Shown in pieces: positions 7,490 through 10,726 of a DNA stretch of 10,726 nucleotides; positions within the stretch are counted from its first letter, which is position 1, and the number at the start of each line of letters is the position of its first letter. Under the pieces are notes generated by a model. That model ran no database searches. It was given only the letters and a program-made list of their open reading frames with translations, and had not been told where the DNA came from. The DNA comes from Cellulomonas sp. GTDB lineage: Bacteria > Actinomycetota > Actinomycetes > Actinomycetales > Cellulomonadaceae. The stretch covers positions 1 to 10,726 of the forward strand of contig JAPSIJ010000054.1 in NCBI GenBank assembly GCA_031178805.1, written 5' to 3'. A program made the translations under genes and the position numbers.

Positions 7490-8764
7490 TCAGCCCATGC
7501 CGATCGACTCGGCCTGCTGCTGCAGGTCGGCGAGCGCGTCGGCGGGGGCCTCGCCGCTGACGGTCATCCGCTCCAGCACGGAGTCGGCGGCCGCGTTGAC
7601 CTGCACCCACGTGGTGGTGACCGGCGGGGCCACGGTGTCCTCGAGCTGCTCGCCGAACACGGCCAGCTTCGCGTCGTCCGCCAGCGCGGGGTCCTCCCAC
7701 GCCGACTGCTGCGACGGCAGGTCGCCGGTGACGTCGTACCAGGCCACCTGCGTCTCGGGCTGCGTCAGCCAGTCGATCAGCTTCCACGCGGCGTCGGCGT
7801 TGTCGGAGTCCTGGAACACCACGAGGTTGGAGCCGCCCGCGAACGACGTCGACGTCTCGCCGGCCGGGATGCGCGCCGTGGCGTACTTGTCCTCGAAGCC
7901 CTCGCCGCCGAGCGTGGCGAGCTGGCCCATCATGAACGGGCCGTCGATCAGCATCGGCGTGGTGCCGGCGACGAACTCCGCCTCCTGGGCGCCGGCGGTG
8001 CGGTCGGCGGCCGGGTCCGCGACGCCGTCGGTGAAGAACGACGTGTAGTACTCGTAGGACTCCACCATCTCCGGGGTGTCCAGCGTCCACTCGGTGGCGT
8101 CGTCGTTCGTCAGGCTCGCGCCGTTCGACCACGCGGACCACAGCGAGCCCTGGAAGGAGTCGTTGCCCGCGGACTGCAGCCGGATGCCGTAGTCGGCGCC
8201 CGCCTTGTCCTGCATGTCGGCGGCCATCTGCTTGAGCTCGTCCTGCGTGGCCGGCGGCTCGGTCCAGCCGGCCTGCTCGGCGAGGTCGGTCCGGTAGTAG
8301 AGCACCCGGGTGTCGACGTACCACGGCACGCCGACCGAGGTGCCGTCGAGCTCGGTGGTCGACAGCGGCCCGGAGAAGAAGTCGCCGGTGTCGATGCCCT
8401 CGGGCACGGGCGCGAAGGCGTCGCCGAACTCGGCCATCCAGGTGCTGCCCATCATCGCGAGGTCGGGCGTGGTGCCCGCGGCGATGGCGGTCTGGAACTT
8501 GTCGCGGGCGGCGTCCCACGGGATCGGGACCACCTCGATGTCGACCTCCGGGTTGGCGTCGACGAACTCCTGCACGAAGTCGGGCAGGGCCTCGCCCTCG
8601 GCGCCCATCGCCCACACGGTGAGCTCGCCGGTGGCCTCCCCGGCCGACAGGGTGGAGGCGTCGGTGCTGCCGGCGGAGCCGGTGTCGTCGGCGCGGCCGC
8701 AGGCGGTCAGCGCGGTCAGGGCGAGCGCGGTCACCAGGGCGACGCGCGCGGCGGGACGGTTCAT
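7490..8764 (-). CDS. Sugar-binding lipoprotein of the ABC transporter (extracellular solute-binding family 1)
   Basis: This 424-residue protein captures the sugar outside the cell and presents it to the two permeases. It begins with a lipoprotein signal peptide: basic start, hydrophobic stretch and lipobox LTAC with Cys22 as the lipid-modified residue. A Ser/Thr/Gly/Asp-rich tether runs to about residue 45, and the mature fold opens with GELTVWAM. Family-typical segments follow: the ordered-domain motif FQTAIAAGTTPDLAMMG, VGVPWYVDTRVLYYRTDLAEQAG, and near the C-terminus a DAAWKLIDWLT module. The ATG is preceded by a very good AAGGAGGA. It is the first and, by position next to the promoter, probably most abundant product of the operon. 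The context with a GH1 enzyme suggests a beta-glucoside or cello-oligosaccharide ligand, but ligand contacts cannot be assigned from sequence alone. Confidence 0.93.
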   Translation of the reverse strand: MNRPAARVALVTALALTALTACGRADDTGSAGSTDASTLSAGEATGELTVWAMGAEGEALPDFVQEFVDANPEVDIEVVPIPWDAARDKFQTAIAAGTTPDLAMMGSTWMAEFGDAFAPVPEGIDTGDFFSGPLSTTELDGTSVGVPWYVDTRVLYYRTDLAEQAGWTEPPATQDELKQMAADMQDKAGADYGIRLQSAGNDSFQGSLWSAWSNGASLTNDDATEWTLDTPEMVESYEYYTSFFTDGVADPAADRTAGAQEAEFVAGTTPMLIDGPFMMGQLATLGGEGFEDKYATARIPAGETSTSFAGGSNLVVFQDSDNADAAWKLIDWLTQPETQVAWYDVTGDLPSQQSAWEDPALADDAKLAVFGEQLEDTVAPPVTTTWVQVNAAADSVLERMTVSGEAPADALADLQQQAESIGMG

Positions 8765-8771
8765 GGGGCGT

Positions 8772-8779
8772 TCCTCCTT
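8772..8779 (-). promoter_or_regulatory. Strong ribosome binding site of the binding-protein gene
   Basis: AAGGAGGA on the minus strand, 7 bases before the ATG at 8764, is close to a perfect match to the 16S rRNA end. It is the strongest such site in the operon and fits high expression of the binding protein relative to the permeases. Confidence 0.85.
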
Positions 8780-8790
8780 GAACGGGTGCT

Positions 8791-8804
8791 TCTATGCGCT
8801 TAGA
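8791..8804. promoter_or_regulatory. Operator O1, LacI-type palindrome
   Basis: TCTATGCGCTTAGA is symmetric in 12 of 14 positions about a central CG, as expected for a LacI-family site where hinge helices enter the minor groove. It lies immediately downstream of the inferred start of the transporter transcript, where bound repressor would block RNA polymerase. It shares GCGCTTAGA with O2. Confidence 0.7.
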
Positions 8805-8813
8805 TCGTGTGTG

Positions 8814-8843
8814 ATGTTAAGCGCTTAGACTGTGCGGGTGCAA
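8814..8843 (-). promoter_or_regulatory. Promoter of the sugar-uptake operon
   Basis: On the minus strand TTGCAC (8838-8843) and TAACAT (8814-8819) are separated by 18 bases, a good housekeeping-sigma promoter for a GC-rich actinobacterium. Transcription would begin near 8807, leaving a leader of about 43 bases before the ATG. Operator O2 overlaps the -10 box and spacer. Confidence 0.7.
8816..8829. promoter_or_regulatory. Operator O2, LacI-type palindrome overlapping the promoter
   Basis: GTTAAGCGCTTAGA contains the perfect 10-base palindrome TAAGCGCTTA centred on CG. The nine bases GCGCTTAGA recur in O1 exactly 25 bp away. Its position across the spacer and -10 box of the operon promoter predicts direct repression. 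The core AGCGCT is shared with the known CebR box TGGGAGCGCTCCCA, but the flanks differ. Confidence 0.75.
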
Positions 8844-8864
8844 GGGGCGGCCCGCCCCGGCCCC

Positions 8865-8888
8865 TACGATCGGCTCCGCCCGAGGAGG
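8865..8888 (+). promoter_or_regulatory. Candidate -10 box and ribosome binding site of the lacI-type gene
   Basis: TACGAT (8865-8870) fits a -10 element, though no convincing -35 lies 17-18 bases upstream. AGGAGG (8883-8888) is 6 bases before the GTG start at 8895 and decides that start. O2 is centred roughly 55 bases before the inferred transcription start, so strong autoregulation through it is not obvious. Confidence 0.5.
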
Positions 8889-8894
8889 TGAGCA

Positions 8895-9971
8895 GTGCCG
8901 CGTCGACCGACCGTCTACGACGTCGCGGAGCGCGCCGGCGTGTCCATCGCCACGGTGTCCTTCACGTTCCGGCAGCCCGAGCGGGTGCGCGAGTCGACCC
9001 GCGCCGCGGTGCTGGTGGCCGCCCAGGAGCTCGGCTACGTGCCCAGCGCCAGCGCCCGCGGCCTGGCGCACGGCCGCACCGGGGCGCTCGGCCTCTACTC
9101 CTTCGACCTGCTGCTCGCCGCGCCCCAGCAGGGCTCGGACGCCGCCGCCCCCGCCGACGACGCGGACGACCCCGACGCCGACCCGCGCGCGTTCCCCCTG
9201 TACGTGGACGAGGTGCAGCGCGGCTTCGAGCTCGAGTGCTGGCAGCGCGGGCAGGCGTTGCTGCTGAGCAGCGGCAGCGGCTCCGGGGCCTCGGTGACCG
9301 ACATCGCCGGCCGGGTGGACGGGCTCGGCCTGTTCCCCGGGCCGACGCACGTCGAGACCCTGGAGCAGGTCGCCCGCCGCATCCCCGTGGTCGCGTTCAG
9401 CATGCGGCCCGAGCCCCGGGGCCTGCACCACGTCACCGTGGACAACCGCGGCGGCGTCCGGGAGCTCGTCGAGCACCTGGTCCGCGACCACGGCGTGCGG
9501 GACCTCGGCTTCGTCGGCCGGCTGACCACGCCCGACTACGCCGACCGGTTCGCCGGCTTCGCGGACGCCCTCGCGTCGCTCGGCCTGCCGGTGCCCGCGG
9601 AACCGCTCGACCCCACCGACCTCGCCGAGCGCGGCCGGTTCGCGGTGCTCACCGACCTGGTCGCCGCCGACCGGCTCCCCCGCGCCCTGGTCTGCGCCAG
9701 CGACCAGCTGGCGCTCGCCGTGCTGGACCTGCTCGCCGCGCACGACGTGCCGGTGCCGGACCGGGTGGCCGTGACGGGGTTCGACGGCATCCTCGCCGGG
9801 CGGCTCGCCCGGCCGACGCTCACCACGGTGCGCCAGCCGATGGCCGCGATGGGCCGGCTCGCGGTGCAGGTGCTGGTCCGGCACGCGCACGCCCCCGCCG
9901 AGGAGCCGGAGTCCCACCGGCTGCCCGTCCGCGTGGTGCGGCGGGAGAGCTGCGGCTGCCCGGCGGGCTGA
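8895..9971 (+). CDS. LacI-family transcriptional regulator of the sugar-uptake operon
   Basis: This 358-residue protein has the LacI/GalR layout. The N-terminal helix-turn-helix is at 6-25 (TVYDVAERAGVSIATVSFTF), the hinge at about 48-60 (YVPSASARGLAHG), and a periplasmic-binding-protein-like effector domain with TVDNRGGVRELVEHLV (181-196), ALVCASDQLALAVLDLL (264-280), VAVTGFDGI (291-299) and LTTVRQPMAAMGRLAVQVL (309-327). The positions equivalent to LacI Tyr17, Gln18 and Arg22 are Ile18, Ala19 and Phe23. An Asp/Ala-rich stretch at about 77-98 interrupts the start of the effector domain. It is divergent from the transporter operon with two matching palindromes between them, so it most likely represses that operon and releases DNA when the imported sugar or a product binds. 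Family is firm; target assignment is by context. It is equivalent in position to cebR. Confidence 0.93.
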   Translation: MPRRPTVYDVAERAGVSIATVSFTFRQPERVRESTRAAVLVAAQELGYVPSASARGLAHGRTGALGLYSFDLLLAAPQQGSDAAAPADDADDPDADPRAFPLYVDEVQRGFELECWQRGQALLLSSGSGSGASVTDIAGRVDGLGLFPGPTHVETLEQVARRIPVVAFSMRPEPRGLHHVTVDNRGGVRELVEHLVRDHGVRDLGFVGRLTTPDYADRFAGFADALASLGLPVPAEPLDPTDLAERGRFAVLTDLVAADRLPRALVCASDQLALAVLDLLAAHDVPVPDRVAVTGFDGILAGRLARPTLTTVRQPMAAMGRLAVQVLVRHAHAPAEEPESHRLPVRVVRRESCGCPAG

Positions 9972-9989
9972 GCCGGCGGTCGCCCGCGG

Positions 9990-10726
9990 TCAGACGCCGA
10001 GCAGCAGCCGGACCTGCCGGACCGCCGCCCGGCCCGCGCGGTTGGCGCCGACCGTGCTCGCGCTCGGCCCGTAGCCGACGAGCTGGATCCGGGGGTCGGC
10101 GACCACCCGGGTGCCGTCCATGACGATCCCCCCGCCGGGACCGCGCAGCCCCAGCGGGCGCAGGTGGTCCAGCGCCGCGCGGAACCCCGTGGCCCACAGC
10201 ACCACGTCGGCCGCCTCGTGCTCCGGCCCGGTCACCCAGCCGTCGGGCAGCGGCCCCCCCGCCGCCGCCGGGTCCCACACCGCCCCGTCCGGCACCAGGC
10301 GGGCGAACACCGGCCGCGCCACCAGCACGCCCGCCGCGATGCCCGCGCGGTAGGCGTCCGTCAGCGGCAGCCCGGTCGCGGCCACGACGCTCTGCGGCGG
10401 CAGGCCCGCGCGGGTGCGCTCGTCCACCCGGGCCACGGCGTCCCGGCCGAGCTCCGGGCTGAACTCCTCGTCCCGCCAGTCCGGCGGCCGCCGGGTGACC
10501 CAGGTGGTCGACGCCGCGTGCCCGTGGATCGCCAGCAGGTGCTGCACCGCCGAGATGCCGCCGCCGACCACCAGCACCCGCCGGCCCGCCACGTCCGCCG
10601 GGGACCGGTAGTCGCGGGTGTGCAGCTGGGTGCCGGCGAAGTCCGCGGCCCCGGGGTACGCCGGCCGGAACGGGCGGGTCCAGGTCCCCGTCGCGTTCAC
10701 CAGCGCGCGGGCGTGCCAGGTCCGGC
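9990..10726 (-). CDS. Flavin-dependent monooxygenase-like NAD(P)-binding protein, 5' part outside the window
   Basis: The C-terminal 244 residues are visible; the frame runs unbroken off the right edge (RTWHARALVNATGTW before any plausible start), so the internal GTG at 10700 is not taken as the start. The sequence encoded at 10608-10640, FAGTQLHTRDY, fits the FxGxxxHxxxY fingerprint of flavin-containing and Baeyer-Villiger-type monooxygenases. The second Rossmann motif, VLVVGGGISA, is centred near 10557, and the ATGF motif near the end is at 10182-10193. The first, FAD-binding GxGxxG lies outside. The family oxygenates small organic molecules or sulfur/nitrogen centres with NADPH and FAD; the substrate is unknown, and a related reductase role is possible. 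It converges on the lacI-type gene with 18 bases between the stops and has no evident link to sugar uptake. Confidence 0.85.
   Translation of the reverse strand, partial: RTWHARALVNATGTWTRPFRPAYPGAADFAGTQLHTRDYRSPADVAGRRVLVVGGGISAVQHLLAIHGHAASTTWVTRRPPDWRDEEFSPELGRDAVARVDERTRAGLPPQSVVAATGLPLTDAYRAGIAAGVLVARPVFARLVPDGAVWDPAAAGGPLPDGWVTGPEHEAADVVLWATGFRAALDHLRPLGLRGPGGGIVMDGTRVVADPRIQLVGYGPSASTVGANRAGRAAVRQVRLLLGV

Noticed and set aside
6423..8048. 541-codon plus-strand open frame opposite the permease and binding-protein genes
   Set aside because: It has no recognisable motif and is fully antisense to genes with lipobox or EAA-loop evidence.
7488..8615. Upstream extension of the MalF-type permease
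   Set aside because: The extension overlaps the binding-protein gene in another frame and has no permease features; the GTG at 7487, two bases after the previous stop, fits coupling.
9963..9987. GCGGGC/GCCCGC dyad spanning the end of the regulator gene as a terminator
   Set aside because: Only six pairs with a 13-base loop; expected by chance in such GC-rich DNA.

Overview
This is a very GC-rich stretch with almost every third codon position G or C. The gene content points to an actinobacterium, probably a Cellulomonas-like member of the Micrococcales: a LacI-controlled carbohydrate ABC transporter without its own ATPase, an actinobacterial-type GH1 beta-glucosidase, and a short leader peptide of the ARRAVDLRRVASALCR type. 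The genus is an inference. No rRNA, tRNA, CRISPR array, insertion sequence or other mobile element is visible.

Left part, plus strand (1-4290): a small four-helix membrane protein of unknown function; acetyl-CoA synthetase (acs, 595-2598); a 23-codon leader ORF with one Cys codon next to its stop (2718-2789); and a sodium/proton-coupled symporter of the DAACS family (2860-4290) whose HP2 and TM8 motifs look more like cystine transporters (TcyP/YdjN) than glutamate or C4-dicarboxylate carriers. The leader and transporter look like one cysteine-responsive unit. This is the most interesting item in the window. The leader Cys codon is TGT, whereas all 13 Cys codons I found in the confident genes are TGC.

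Middle (4301-4356): a long GC-rich inverted repeat lies between convergent genes and probably terminates transcription from both sides.

Right-centre part, minus strand (8764 down to 4370): a sugar-uptake operon in the order lipoprotein binding protein, MalF-type permease, MalG-type permease, cytoplasmic GH1 beta-glucosidase. Facing away from it (8895-9971, plus) is a LacI-family regulator. The divergent intergenic region holds a good minus-strand promoter (TTGCAC, 18 bp, TAACAT) and two related palindromes, TCTATGCGCTTAGA and GTTAAGCGCTTAGA, with centres 25 bp apart: one lies in the promoter, the other just after the inferred transcription start. The simplest model is substrate-relieved repression: the binding protein captures a beta-glucoside or short oligosaccharide, the permeases import it intact using an ATPase encoded elsewhere, and the glucosidase splits it inside the cell. 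The layout matches the cebEFG-bglC/cebR cellobiose system of Streptomyces, but the substrate cannot be read from sequence.

Right edge (9990 to window end, minus): the C-terminal part of a flavin-dependent monooxygenase-like protein, cut by the window boundary and convergent with the lacI-type gene.

There is no gene-free stretch longer than about 130 bases.
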